Positions 9,256 through 17,502 of a stretch of DNA of 64,000 nucleotides are shown piece by piece; position 1 is the stretch's first letter; every line of letters begins with the position of its first letter. Under the pieces are notes generated by a model, which saw nothing but the letters and a program-made list of their open reading frames with translations, was not told where the DNA came from and did no database searches. The position numbers and the translations under genes were made by a program. This stretch comes from JABWAN01 sp041918175 (GTDB lineage: Bacteria > Zhuqueibacterota > Zhuqueibacteria > Zhuqueibacterales > Zhuqueibacteraceae), in contig JAYRWE010000014.1 of the NCBI GenBank assembly GCA_041918175.1, positions 1 through 64,000 on the forward strand. Direction: 5' to 3'.

Positions 9256-9746
9256 AACCATCATCGCCTGCGATTAAAACCGCAGCTTCAGATATCACAC
9301 GCGGATTGAAAACGCACACGAAAGAGATTTGGCTTTTCAGTGTGAGCTTTTGATCAGTAGGTAGTCGATTTTTTAGAATCTCGTTCAACCTTGCTTTATC
9401 CATTCACGATCTCTCAAAACGAAATCTCCTGTGAGGCGCGGGCATTGGCGTTGAGAAGGCGGAGCTATGCCCAGACTACCCACACGCCTTGTTCGCTTTT
9501 CCCCTGGGCATAATCTCAGATGGCATTAGGCAAGTCCCCCCTTGAGGGGGGCTCGGGGGGTGTCATCGCGGCTCAAGCCAACAACACCGCGCAGATTTGA
9601 GACTTGATTGCACTGCTATACCGCATTTATGAATTTTGAAGCGCGCTTGTGCTGGAAAACACCCCCTACCCCCTCAAGGGTGGAATTGTTGGGTGCTCGA
9701 ACTTTTAAAATGCCCTCTCAGTTCATCTGTCGCGTGATCGTAGCGT
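9256..9746. other. Intergenic region with a complete family-A element
   Basis: 490 bases without a gene between the NusG-like gene and the sugar transferase. Its second half is occupied by the paired family-A element at 9534-9687; the first half shows nothing recognisable. Confidence 0.5.
9534..9687. mobile_element. Family A nested-palindrome element, paired arms (copy 1)
   Basis: Left arm 9534-9563 (CCCCCCTTGAGGGGGG then GGGGGGTGTC); right arm 9658-9687 is its reverse complement, with one hairpin base changed (AAGGGTGG). Outer length is 154 bp, the same as the copy at 39466-39619. Inside the right end is ATGAATTTTGAA, matching ATGAATTTGAAT in the copy at 33458. No transposase is present. 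Confidence 0.75.
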
Positions 9747-10490
9747 GTGCGTGAAAAATTACCGACCGTGATTCGTTGCTTGGATGTTGTCGGCGCTGGC
9801 GCGGGGCTAGTGCTGGGTGCGCCGCTCATGCTCGCGTTGGCCGTGCTCATCAAACTTGATTCAGCCGGCCCGATTTTTTATCGCCAACGGCGCACCGGGC
9901 AAAACCGTCGCCTCGCCACACGACCGCGCGCCAGCGGCAAGCGCAGTGCACAAACAGAGCGGCGACGCGCAGAGTTTTACGGCCAGTCTTTTTGGATTTA
10001 TAAATTTCGCACCATGCGCCATGACGCGGAACGCCGCACCGGCCCGGTGTGGACCATGCCGGATGATCCGCGCATCACCACTGTCGGCCGCTGGTTGCGG
10101 CACTATCATCTCGACGAATTGCCGCAATTGTGGAACGTGCTCAAAGGTGAGATGAGTTTGGTTGGCCCGCGGCCGGAGCGGCCGGAAATCATCGCGCGGC
10201 TGGTGCACGAAGTGCCGGAGTATCGTTTGCGTTTATGGCTCAAGCCGGGCATGACCGGACTGGCGCAAATTTGTCAAGGCTATGATGCGAGCCTCGCAGA
10301 TGTCAAACGCAAACTTGCATTCGATCTTTATTACGCCGCGCATTGTTCTGCGCGCTTATACCTTCGCATTTTGTTTTTAACTATGATCAAAATTTTCTCC
10401 GCAACTCCCGTGATGGAGGCCGAGCAGGTCCTCGCCGAGCTGACTGCTTTCACACGGCAACAGAAGGAAACGGCTCATGAGAAGCAATAA
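9747..10490 (+). CDS. Undecaprenyl-phosphate sugar transferase (EPS priming enzyme)
   Basis: 247 residues with a GTG start. It transfers the first sugar-1-phosphate to undecaprenyl phosphate at the cytoplasmic membrane face. One N-terminal hydrophobic segment (about 12-35) is followed by the bacterial sugar transferase core: FYRQRRTG, IYKFRTM, DELPQLWNVLKGEMSLVGPRP, KPGMTGLAQI. It lacks the four-helix and CoA-binding-like N-terminal half of WcaJ/EpsB-type enzymes, so it is the short form. An unusual basic insert of about 20 residues (about 56-76) lies between the RTG and FRTM motifs. Its 3' end overlaps the next gene by 14 bases. The sugar it uses cannot be predicted. Confidence 0.93.
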   Translation: MREKLPTVIRCLDVVGAGAGLVLGAPLMLALAVLIKLDSAGPIFYRQRRTGQNRRLATRPRASGKRSAQTERRRAEFYGQSFWIYKFRTMRHDAERRTGPVWTMPDDPRITTVGRWLRHYHLDELPQLWNVLKGEMSLVGPRPERPEIIARLVHEVPEYRLRLWLKPGMTGLAQICQGYDASLADVKRKLAFDLYYAAHCSARLYLRILFLTMIKIFSATPVMEAEQVLAELTAFTRQQKETAHEKQ

Positions 10491-11241
10491 CACCTTTGCG
10501 CTGTGGTTGGCCAGCATGCTCGTGTGCGGTGCGATCGGGGGCGGTGCCGCGCGCGCGCAAGATGAAAACAAAACCTCCGTCCGCATCGTGACGATCAAGT
10601 CGGAGCCGGTGGGCACGCTCGTTATGCTCAACGGCGAGCATCGCTTTGCCGGGCGCACGCCGTTCATTCTGCCATATGCGCTTTCGGGCAAATATGAAAT
10701 CAGCACGCAAAAGCCCGGCTACGAATCCTTCAACAGCGCGTATAGTTTCGGCTCTTCCAGCAAGGGTTTGCTCATGCTGAAACTCGTGCCGCGCACCTCC
10801 AGCAAAGCTGCGCTGCGTTCGTTTGTGCTGCCGGGGTGGGGACAGCTTTATTCCGAAAGAAAACCCGCGGGTTTGATTTGGATGGGATTGACGCTCGGCT
10901 CCGTCGCGGCCTATGGCGTAAATGAATTGAATTATCGCGACGCGCAAGATGATCATCGCGCGGCGTTGAGTGCGTTTCGCAACGCGCCCACGTTCGCGCT
11001 GCAGCAAGCCGCATTGCTCACCGTGCAGAGCGCCTTGCGTCGCGTGAATGATGCCGAAGATGATCGCAACCTCAGCTTGTACATTCTCGGCGGTGTGTGG
11101 GTGTTGAATCTCATCGACAGTGCGCTCTTCTTTCCCAATCGCGCCGACAACGCAGAACTGTTTCGCCGCGCTTCGTTCAGCATGTCGCAAAAGGGAGACG
11201 CCGCAAAATTGAATTTGAAAATTTCACTCGACAAGAGGTGA
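10477..11241 (+). CDS. PEGA-domain membrane protein with DUF5683-like C-terminus
   Basis: 254 residues. Signal peptide 1-29 (ending AARAQ). Residues about 35-105 form a PEGA domain (SEPVGTLVMLNGEHRFAGRT), a surface beta-sandwich. Residues about 115-225 carry RSFVLPGWGQLYSERK, a hallmark of DUF5683-like proteins, and two hydrophobic helices. The function is unknown; location inside the EPS operon and overlap with the sugar transferase suggest an accessory envelope role. Such pairs of PEGA and PGWGQ regions are common in FCB genomes. Confidence 0.75.
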   Translation: MRSNNTFALWLASMLVCGAIGGGAARAQDENKTSVRIVTIKSEPVGTLVMLNGEHRFAGRTPFILPYALSGKYEISTQKPGYESFNSAYSFGSSSKGLLMLKLVPRTSSKAALRSFVLPGWGQLYSERKPAGLIWMGLTLGSVAAYGVNELNYRDAQDDHRAALSAFRNAPTFALQQAALLTVQSALRRVNDAEDDRNLSLYILGGVWVLNLIDSALFFPNRADNAELFRRASFSMSQKGDAAKLNLKISLDKR

Positions 11242-11248
11242 GTTGAAC

Positions 11249-12562
11249 ATGAAGGCCAAGAATCTGATGCAAGCCGCTGCGAGGGTGTCGTTGTTTTGTG
11301 TTTCTCCATTGGGCAGGATGCGAGCATTGCTTCTGCTGACGTTGTTTCTCGTGGCGGCGTGCAGCACTTATAATCCCACCGGCACGGGCGATACGACGCT
11401 TCTCAGCGCGCCGACCAATATTTCGTTTCGCTTTGTCTCCGGCGCAGTCGAAGTGTCATGGCAATTCACCGGCGACGCGACGAAGCTGCAACAGTTTCGC
11501 GTGTATCGTCGCGCCACGAACGAAATCTCGTTTAAGCGGATCGCCATTGTCGGCGCGCTCTCGCGCACTTATCGCGACACCACGGCCGCGATTGGCACTC
11601 CGTATCAATATCAAGTTGCCGCGGTCAACAAATCGAATGTTGAAGGCCAACCTTCCGACGCCGCATTGATCACGCCTTCGGTGTTTGGTGTGCAAATCAA
11701 CAACGGCGCAAAGTTTACCAATCGCCGCACGGTGACGCTCATTTTCAACGTGCCGAACAACACGACGTTGATGATGATCGCCAACGATCCCGCTTTCACC
11801 GGCGCGATTTGGGAAACGTTTGCCAACAACCGAACGTGGGATTTAGCCGCAGGCGACGGCTTGAAATCCGTTTATGTTAAGTTTCGCACGACCGATCAAG
11901 GCGAAAGCGATATTACCAGCGCTAATATTACGTTGGATACGATTGCGTTGATCAATGCCATCACGCATGACGGCGCAGGACGCACGCTGGTTGCCGGCGC
12001 CGTGTTGCACATTCGTTTGGATGCCGGCGAAGCGCGCGGCGCCGCCAGCGTTAGTTTGATCGACAACGCTTCGAGCGCGCAAGACAACAACCTTCGTTTA
12101 TATGACAACGGCAGCAACGGCGATGTCGTGGCCGACGACGGCGTGTATGAGTTGGATTATCGTATCCGCCCGGATTTGGAATTTGTGCAAGCCTTCGCTT
12201 ACGGCAACTTCACGGACGCGGCGGTGAATCAGGCCTTGCAACGCATTTCACCCACGAGTTTCGCGGTGCAATTTCCGCCCGCGGCCGTCACGCTTTCGAA
12301 TCCTGTGGCTGACACTACCGGTTTGAAGTTGACGTGGACCACGAGCAATGCAAAGGATTTCGCCAACTATCGCGTGTATCGTTCCACCTCTGCCCCGGTC
12401 GATAGCACCGTTGCGCCGCTCACGATCATCAACGACAACGCGATCACAACGTATCGCGATACTGGCATCGTGCCGGGCACGACTTACTTCTATCGGGTTT
12501 TTGTCTATGATCGCTCCGGTTTGTTTGCCGGCAGCAATCAAGTGCAAGGCAAGTTGAATTAG
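11249..12562 (+). CDS. Fibronectin type III lipoprotein
   Basis: 437 residues from ATG 11249, which follows AGAGGTG at good spacing; a TTG two codons earlier is less likely. A long n-region precedes a lipobox (LFLVAACS, Cys about 33), giving an outer or inner membrane lipoprotein. Fibronectin type III modules lie at about 45-140 and 345-435 (YRVYRST ... TYRDTG ... PGTTYFYRVFVYDRSG). The centre has the choice-of-anchor-like pattern DNGSNGDVVADDGVYE. It probably acts as a scaffold or adhesion protein next to the EPS machinery; the precise role is unknown. Confidence 0.75.
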   Translation: MKAKNLMQAAARVSLFCVSPLGRMRALLLLTLFLVAACSTYNPTGTGDTTLLSAPTNISFRFVSGAVEVSWQFTGDATKLQQFRVYRRATNEISFKRIAIVGALSRTYRDTTAAIGTPYQYQVAAVNKSNVEGQPSDAALITPSVFGVQINNGAKFTNRRTVTLIFNVPNNTTLMMIANDPAFTGAIWETFANNRTWDLAAGDGLKSVYVKFRTTDQGESDITSANITLDTIALINAITHDGAGRTLVAGAVLHIRLDAGEARGAASVSLIDNASSAQDNNLRLYDNGSNGDVVADDGVYELDYRIRPDLEFVQAFAYGNFTDAAVNQALQRISPTSFAVQFPPAAVTLSNPVADTTGLKLTWTTSNAKDFANYRVYRSTSAPVDSTVAPLTIINDNAITTYRDTGIVPGTTYFYRVFVYDRSGLFAGSNQVQGKLN

Positions 12563-12583
12563 CTCTCGTGGAGATTTTATTGC

Positions 12584-13432
12584 ATGTCACCTGATTCAAA
12601 AATCGCTTTGTTGTTTTGGTCGTGGAAAGAAACTTTCATGGCGCTGCGGCGGCCGTTGGTGTTGGTGCCGTTCATAGTTTATGCACTCGTACAACTGTTC
12701 CTGGTTGCCGGTTTGGTTTTTTTTATGTATCCGCCGTTTTCATTTCTCTTTCTGCCGCTGTTGCGTTGGCTCGGCGGCGAAGCGGCGCTGCATTATCCGA
12801 ATTATTTTCTCGGCCTGCCGCAAGCGTTCGATTTGCTCAATCTCGGCTTGAGCGGCATTCTTGGCATTGGCGTGGTGGGTGCGGCCACGTTGCTCTTTGC
12901 GGCGAATGATCGCAAGGCAACGTGGGGTTCTCGCATGCAAAACGTGCGTGCGCGCTATGGCCATCTCTTTGGCGCGTGGCTGGTCGAAACCGCCCTGTCG
13001 TTGGCCGTGATTTATGGCTGTGCGGCGTGGGCCGCGAGCAATCCGGCGCTCGGCAAGTATCTCGGCGTTGTGCGCGTGCTGGGCGTCATCTTCGTCGGCG
13101 CGTTATTGGGTTTTACCAGCGCACTCATTATGCTCGAGCGCCAGCCTTTTCCCTCTGCCATCGTGATGAGCATGCGCAGTTTCGCGCGCTACGGAATTTT
13201 TGCCTTCATCTTTGTCGGCGTGCCGAGCTTGTTGCAGTTTCCAATTCAATTCTTGCTTTCCAAAAGCGCGGTGATCGTGCAAAAACTCAATCCGGAAATC
13301 ATCGCGGGCATTGTCGGCGCTAGCATCGTCGCCGGCATGATTTCCAACTTTTTAATCATCGGCGCGCTTACCAATCTCTATCGCATTGCCGCATTTGAAA
13401 CGAAAGATCCTTCCAACCCCAAGAACGCATGA
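12584..13432 (+). CDS. Polytopic inner membrane protein, unknown function
   Basis: 282 residues with about six hydrophobic segments (about 27-57, 80-105, 125-150, 160-185, 200-230, 240-265), resembling DUF4013/glycerophosphodiesterase-type integral membrane domains only in general pattern. Its stop overlaps the next start (ATGA), showing translational coupling with the TPR lipoprotein. No catalytic motif is seen. Confidence 0.65.
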   Translation: MSPDSKIALLFWSWKETFMALRRPLVLVPFIVYALVQLFLVAGLVFFMYPPFSFLFLPLLRWLGGEAALHYPNYFLGLPQAFDLLNLGLSGILGIGVVGAATLLFAANDRKATWGSRMQNVRARYGHLFGAWLVETALSLAVIYGCAAWAASNPALGKYLGVVRVLGVIFVGALLGFTSALIMLERQPFPSAIVMSMRSFARYGIFAFIFVGVPSLLQFPIQFLLSKSAVIVQKLNPEIIAGIVGASIVAGMISNFLIIGALTNLYRIAAFETKDPSNPKNA

Positions 13433-14916
13433 TGGCTTTGCTTAAAAAAGAATTCGCGCTTGCGTTGGTGCTGGGAGCACTAATGTGGTCGTGCATCGAA
13501 GATCGCTCCCTTCAGGCGCAACTCGAGGCAGAGAAACAATACTTCGCGGCGCAGAAGCTTTTGGAAAAAATTTACATCAACCCCAACATTGCCGACGAGA
13601 ATGATTTTACGCTGGCCGTGACGCAATTCCGCGCCGTTGTAACGCAAGCGAGCGCATTGCCAAAGAACGAGATTCTCGATGGCGTGATTCGCGGCGCGTT
13701 GATGCGCATAGCGCAATTAGAAATGATGCGCCACGACGTGGACGCGACGATTGCGGCCTACGAAGAAATCGTCAAACGCTATCCCCACGACGATGAAATC
13801 ACGGTTCCGGCGCGATTGACCCTCGGCTTGCTGCATGAACGCACGCTGCAATACGGCGACGCCATCGATGCTTATGCGTTGGTGCTCCCGAACCTTTCCG
13901 AACGCATCGCGGTGCAAGATCCCGAAATGTATTTGTTGGAAATTCCGTTTCATTATGCGCGCATGCACAAGTATAGCGCGCAAACCGTCGCGCGCAGCGA
14001 GGCTTACGCGCGCGCCCGCGAGTGCTATCAAACCATCGTCAACAAATTTCCCAACTCGAAAATCGGGGCGACCGCGGTTTCTTATCTCGCCGCGCTCATG
14101 GCCGACCAAAATCAATGGCAAGCGCTCGATGGTTTGTTGCAACAGCAGATCACGCGGCACGCCAAGTCGCCGGAGTTGCCTTTTTACGTCTACACGCAAG
14201 GGCTCGCACTGCATCAACGTTTGGGCGAAACCGCGCGTGCACGAGACCTCTTGGAGCGCTTTGTTAAAGAATACCCCGAGCATGAGTTGATGCCGCAAGC
14301 GCGCTTTGAATTGGCGCGCATTTACTTTGAGCAAAATCAAAATATGGCGGCGCGCCAAATAATGAAAGACGTCATCGCCGCGTGCGAAGCGCGCAATCCC
14401 GGCCTCGCGGCGCGGGCGCATGAAGAAATCGCGTTGAGCTATGAGCGCGAGGGCCAGTGGAATTTTGCGCTCAATGAATATCGCTGGATTGCCAAGCAAT
14501 ACGAAGTGTTTCCGCCCGCGCTCAAAGCGCTCCTCCGCGTCGCCGAGCATTATGTGCAGGGCAATGAAATTGAGCTGGCGAGCAAAGCCTATGACGAAGC
14601 CGTGGTTTACTATCAAGGCCTGATTACCAAATATCCGCGCTCCATGCTGGCCGCGCTGGCGCAAGAGCACATTGCCAACTGTTTCATTGCGCAAAAACGT
14701 TGGGACGAAGCCGCGGCCGCGGCCTCGGGCATCGAAAGCATTTTAGACAATACCGTCGGCAAAGTGAGCACCTCGCTCTTGCTCGGCAACATTTACGAAG
14801 CCTCCGGCCAAGCGCCGCGCGCGATCAAAGTTTACAACGAGTTCATTCGACAATACCCGCAGCATCCCTTGGTCGATATGTTGCGCGAACGCGTTGCACT
14901 CTTGGCGAACCCGTAA
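13429..14916 (+). CDS. TPR-repeat lipoprotein
   Basis: 495 residues. The N-terminus (LVLGALMWSC) is a lipoprotein signal with Cys about 23. The rest is tetratricopeptide repeats, with repeated A..Y..I...YP and F...Q...A patterns across about 55-490. In XrtA loci a TPR lipoprotein (PrsT) often lies beside prsK/prsR, but PrsT is much longer, so identity is not claimed. It may be an outer membrane assembly or docking protein for EPS secretion. The start overlaps the upstream stop by 4 bases. Confidence 0.75.
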   Translation: MMALLKKEFALALVLGALMWSCIEDRSLQAQLEAEKQYFAAQKLLEKIYINPNIADENDFTLAVTQFRAVVTQASALPKNEILDGVIRGALMRIAQLEMMRHDVDATIAAYEEIVKRYPHDDEITVPARLTLGLLHERTLQYGDAIDAYALVLPNLSERIAVQDPEMYLLEIPFHYARMHKYSAQTVARSEAYARARECYQTIVNKFPNSKIGATAVSYLAALMADQNQWQALDGLLQQQITRHAKSPELPFYVYTQGLALHQRLGETARARDLLERFVKEYPEHELMPQARFELARIYFEQNQNMAARQIMKDVIAACEARNPGLAARAHEEIALSYEREGQWNFALNEYRWIAKQYEVFPPALKALLRVAEHYVQGNEIELASKAYDEAVVYYQGLITKYPRSMLAALAQEHIANCFIAQKRWDEAAAAASGIESILDNTVGKVSTSLLLGNIYEASGQAPRAIKVYNEFIRQYPQHPLVDMLRERVALLANP

Positions 14917-14996
14917 TGCCCGCGGCGCGTGCCCGCGCATGCAAAAATTTAGCGGGTTGAAGTTGCGCCTTTGCGCGCGAAACAGCCGATTCTAAA

Positions 14997-17114
14997 ATGT
15001 TTTTTTTCTTTCTCGGAGCCGCGCTGTTCGCCGGCTCGGCAGTTTTCTTTTTGTTCTTGGCTTTACTGCGGCGCATGAAGGCCGAGCGCTACTTTGGTGC
15101 TCTGGTCCTCGCGCTCTTGCTCTTTGAAATTTTTAATGCCGCGGCTTTCGCGGCTTTGTTCGCAACGCCAGCGATGCTACAGCAAGTGCTCGCGCCCATG
15201 CTCGGCTATCTTTTTGTGCTCGTGCTCCCCTTGGGGGCGTGGGTCGCAGCGCCGCTTCTCGCGACGCCGCACAGTCGCAGCACGGTTAAAATGCTTTTAC
15301 TTGCCGCAAGCGTTGGGTTCGGTTGGTTGCATTCCCAGCACGGGCTGCTGCAAGTGCGACAATTTGCCGACAACAGCATCGTGCTCATGCTTACGTCCGG
15401 CGGAAAATTTTTATTCGCCGGCCTTGTGGTCGCTCATGTTCTATTGTTGAGCAAGCTCGAACCGCTGCTGCAAGCGTTGGCATGGCGCGCGGGAAAACGC
15501 AGTCGCATGATCAGCGCCACGTTGTTCTTGCTTCTGCTCACGCTTATTGCTGCATGCAGTCTGTGCCTGATTTACAGCCGCCTCGATCACGCGCTCTGGC
15601 TGATTTGCCAAATCGAAATCGGCGCGCTCTGCACGATGGTTGCGTTGGCATTACGCCACGCGCCGCAAACGCAGGAAGCACCTCCGATTCGACTGACGCG
15701 TTTGCTTTCTTCGAGCGTGATGATTTATGCGGGCGGCTATTGCCTCGCGCTCGGCTTGTTGGTGCAACTCGCAATGAAATTGGGCGGCAGTTGGCATCTC
15801 TTTGTTTCGTTCTTTGCCGCGCTCGGCGCCGTGGTGTTGGCGCTCGTGCTGCTCACGGGCAACTCGTGGCAACAGCGTTGGGCGCGCTTTGTGGATCGGC
15901 ATTGGCGCGCGGAGAGCTATGACTTTCGCCGCGAATTGCACACGCTCATCGAGCGTTTGGCAACGGCAACCACGCAGGCCGAGTTGGCGCAGGCCATCAA
16001 TGACGGCGTGCAGGAAATTTTTGCAAGCACGCGTTGCAGTCTTTGGCTGCGCGAAGAACGCAGCAACAGTTTTGCGTGTTTCTCGCTCAATGCCAAAGAA
16101 AGCGCGCCGCACACGCTAAGCTTTGGTCCAAAACAAATTGCGTGGCTCGAGCGCGTGGGTGAAAGTTTTCTTCCGCAGCAATTTTTGAATGTGGCGGAAA
16201 ACAGCGCGGCTGAAACTGCGAGCATGCAGAATCATGCTTTGCTCACGCCGCTGCAAATCGGCCCCAAACTTCTCGGCTTGCTGGGATTGGGCCACAAGAG
16301 CAACACGAGCGCGTATCGCGAAGAGGAGCGCCGCCTTTTGGACGTGCTGGCGCATGTTGCGAGCCTGGCGTTGCATCAAACTTATTTGCAGCAGCGCGTT
16401 TTGATCACCGAGCAATCGGAATCGATCTCTCGCATTGCTTCGTTCATTGCGCATGATTTGCGACACGCGGTGAGCACGCTCGGTTTGCTGGCGCACAATG
16501 CCACAGCGCATTTGGACAAGCCGGAGTTTCGCTCCGACTTCTTGGCTTCGCTCAATCGTGTTGCGCGCGAAATGCATACGCTGGTGCAGCGTCTTGCCGC
16601 GGTTAAAACCGGCGGTGAGGCTACGCAATTCGAAGCGTGTGATGCGGCGCAACTCCTGCGTGAAGTGCTGGCGGACGCGCAAATCGCTCCGCCCGTTGTT
16701 TTGGAACTACAACTCGAAGCGCTGCCACAAGTGTGGTGGGATGAAGAACAGATTCGCATCGTGCTGCGCAATCTGCTCGTGAATGCGCGTGAGGCCATGC
16801 CGCACGGCGGCGTGTTGCAAGTGCGTGCGCGTAGTGTTGCAGAGAACATTCATCTCGTGGTGAGCGACACCGGCTGCGGCATGTCCGAAGAGTTTATGCG
16901 CCATCGTCTCTTTCGGCCCAATCAAACTACGAAGGCCAAAGGCCTCGGCATTGGGCTTTATCAGTCGCGTGAGATTGTGCTTGCGCATGGCGGTGAGATT
17001 CTCGTTGCCAGCGAAGTGGGCAGCGGCACGAAGTTCGAAATCGTGTTGCCGTGCATGTCGAAAGCAGCACAAAGCAATTCCCCCCTTGAGGGGGGGCTAG
17101 TATTACAACGTTAA
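14997..17114 (+). CDS. prsK: XrtA/PEP-CTERM system histidine kinase PrsK
   Basis: 705 residues. About eight to ten N-terminal membrane helices (1-290) lead to a GAF domain (about 315-465), a dimerisation/phosphoacceptor helix with FIAHDLRHAV (H486), and a HATPase domain with N box LLVNAREAMPHGG and G1 box DTGCGM. The membrane-GAF-kinase order and the adjacent PrsR identify PrsK, sensor of the exosortase A system. The normal family end (GTKFEIVLP) is followed by about 20 extra residues: NSPLEGG comes from a family-A repeat arm (17076-17099), and the last residues and stop codon lie in the terminal inverted repeat of the MITE at 17097. The C-terminus has thus been rewritten by two repeat insertions. 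Confidence 0.92.
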   Translation: MFFFFLGAALFAGSAVFFLFLALLRRMKAERYFGALVLALLLFEIFNAAAFAALFATPAMLQQVLAPMLGYLFVLVLPLGAWVAAPLLATPHSRSTVKMLLLAASVGFGWLHSQHGLLQVRQFADNSIVLMLTSGGKFLFAGLVVAHVLLLSKLEPLLQALAWRAGKRSRMISATLFLLLLTLIAACSLCLIYSRLDHALWLICQIEIGALCTMVALALRHAPQTQEAPPIRLTRLLSSSVMIYAGGYCLALGLLVQLAMKLGGSWHLFVSFFAALGAVVLALVLLTGNSWQQRWARFVDRHWRAESYDFRRELHTLIERLATATTQAELAQAINDGVQEIFASTRCSLWLREERSNSFACFSLNAKESAPHTLSFGPKQIAWLERVGESFLPQQFLNVAENSAAETASMQNHALLTPLQIGPKLLGLLGLGHKSNTSAYREEERRLLDVLAHVASLALHQTYLQQRVLITEQSESISRIASFIAHDLRHAVSTLGLLAHNATAHLDKPEFRSDFLASLNRVAREMHTLVQRLAAVKTGGEATQFEACDAAQLLREVLADAQIAPPVVLELQLEALPQVWWDEEQIRIVLRNLLVNAREAMPHGGVLQVRARSVAENIHLVVSDTGCGMSEEFMRHRLFRPNQTTKAKGLGIGLYQSREIVLAHGGEILVASEVGSGTKFEIVLPCMSKAAQSNSPLEGGLVLQR
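17076..17100. repeat. Family A arm (single) inside the 3' end of prsK
   Basis: AATTCCCCCCTTGAGGGGGG read in frame at the end of prsK as NSPLEGG. It abuts the MITE at 17097 without any spacer, so one element inserted against or into the other. Confidence 0.75.
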
Positions 17115-17314
17115 GCTCTGGTTTAGCCGCCTCGATGGCCTTAAAGCAAAAGCTTAAGACAGAAAAATGTAGAGCAGAAAAATAAAGCCTGGGTTCAGCC
17201 GAGTGAAGTTGATGTCGCCATACGAAAGAAAACAACTAAAATTTTTCTGTCCTCCATCTTTCTGTCTTCTAAACGCTTTTAGGATGCAGGTTCAACTTAA
17301 CGTTGTAGTACTAG
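17097..17314. mobile_element. 218-bp MITE (family B), copy 1
   Basis: Terminal inverted repeats: left CTAGTATTACAACGTTAAG, right CTTAACGTTGTAGTACTAG. An inner inverted repeat carries GACAGAAAAATG-type blocks on one side and ATTTTTCTGTCC / TTTCTGTCTT on the other. The reverse complement aligns end to end with the second copy at 57578-57794. No open frame or transposase lies inside. It supplies the prsK stop codon and separates prsK from prsR. Confidence 0.8.
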
Positions 17315-17328
17315 GGTATTCCTCTCTT

Positions 17329-17450
17329 GTTCCCAAACTCCGTTTGGGAACACACTTGTGCGGAAACTCTGTTTCCGCTTTCGACTCGCGCAAGCCAATC
17401 GAGACAGGGTCTCGTATGCAATTGCGTTCCGAACAGAGTTTGGGAACGAG
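17329..17450. repeat. Family D hairpin module
   Basis: Begins with TCCCAAACTCCGTTTGGGA, then GGAAACTCTGTTTCC, then CGAGACAGGGTCTCG, and ends with TCCGAACAGAGTTTGGGA. All hairpins share an AACTCYGTT-type centre. Related to the four-fold tandem array at 60357-60794. It lies directly upstream of prsR. Confidence 0.75.
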
Positions 17451-17502
17451 ATGATTAAATGGCACTCATCACAGCGGAACGCACAGGCATTCGTTGCAGC
17501 AC

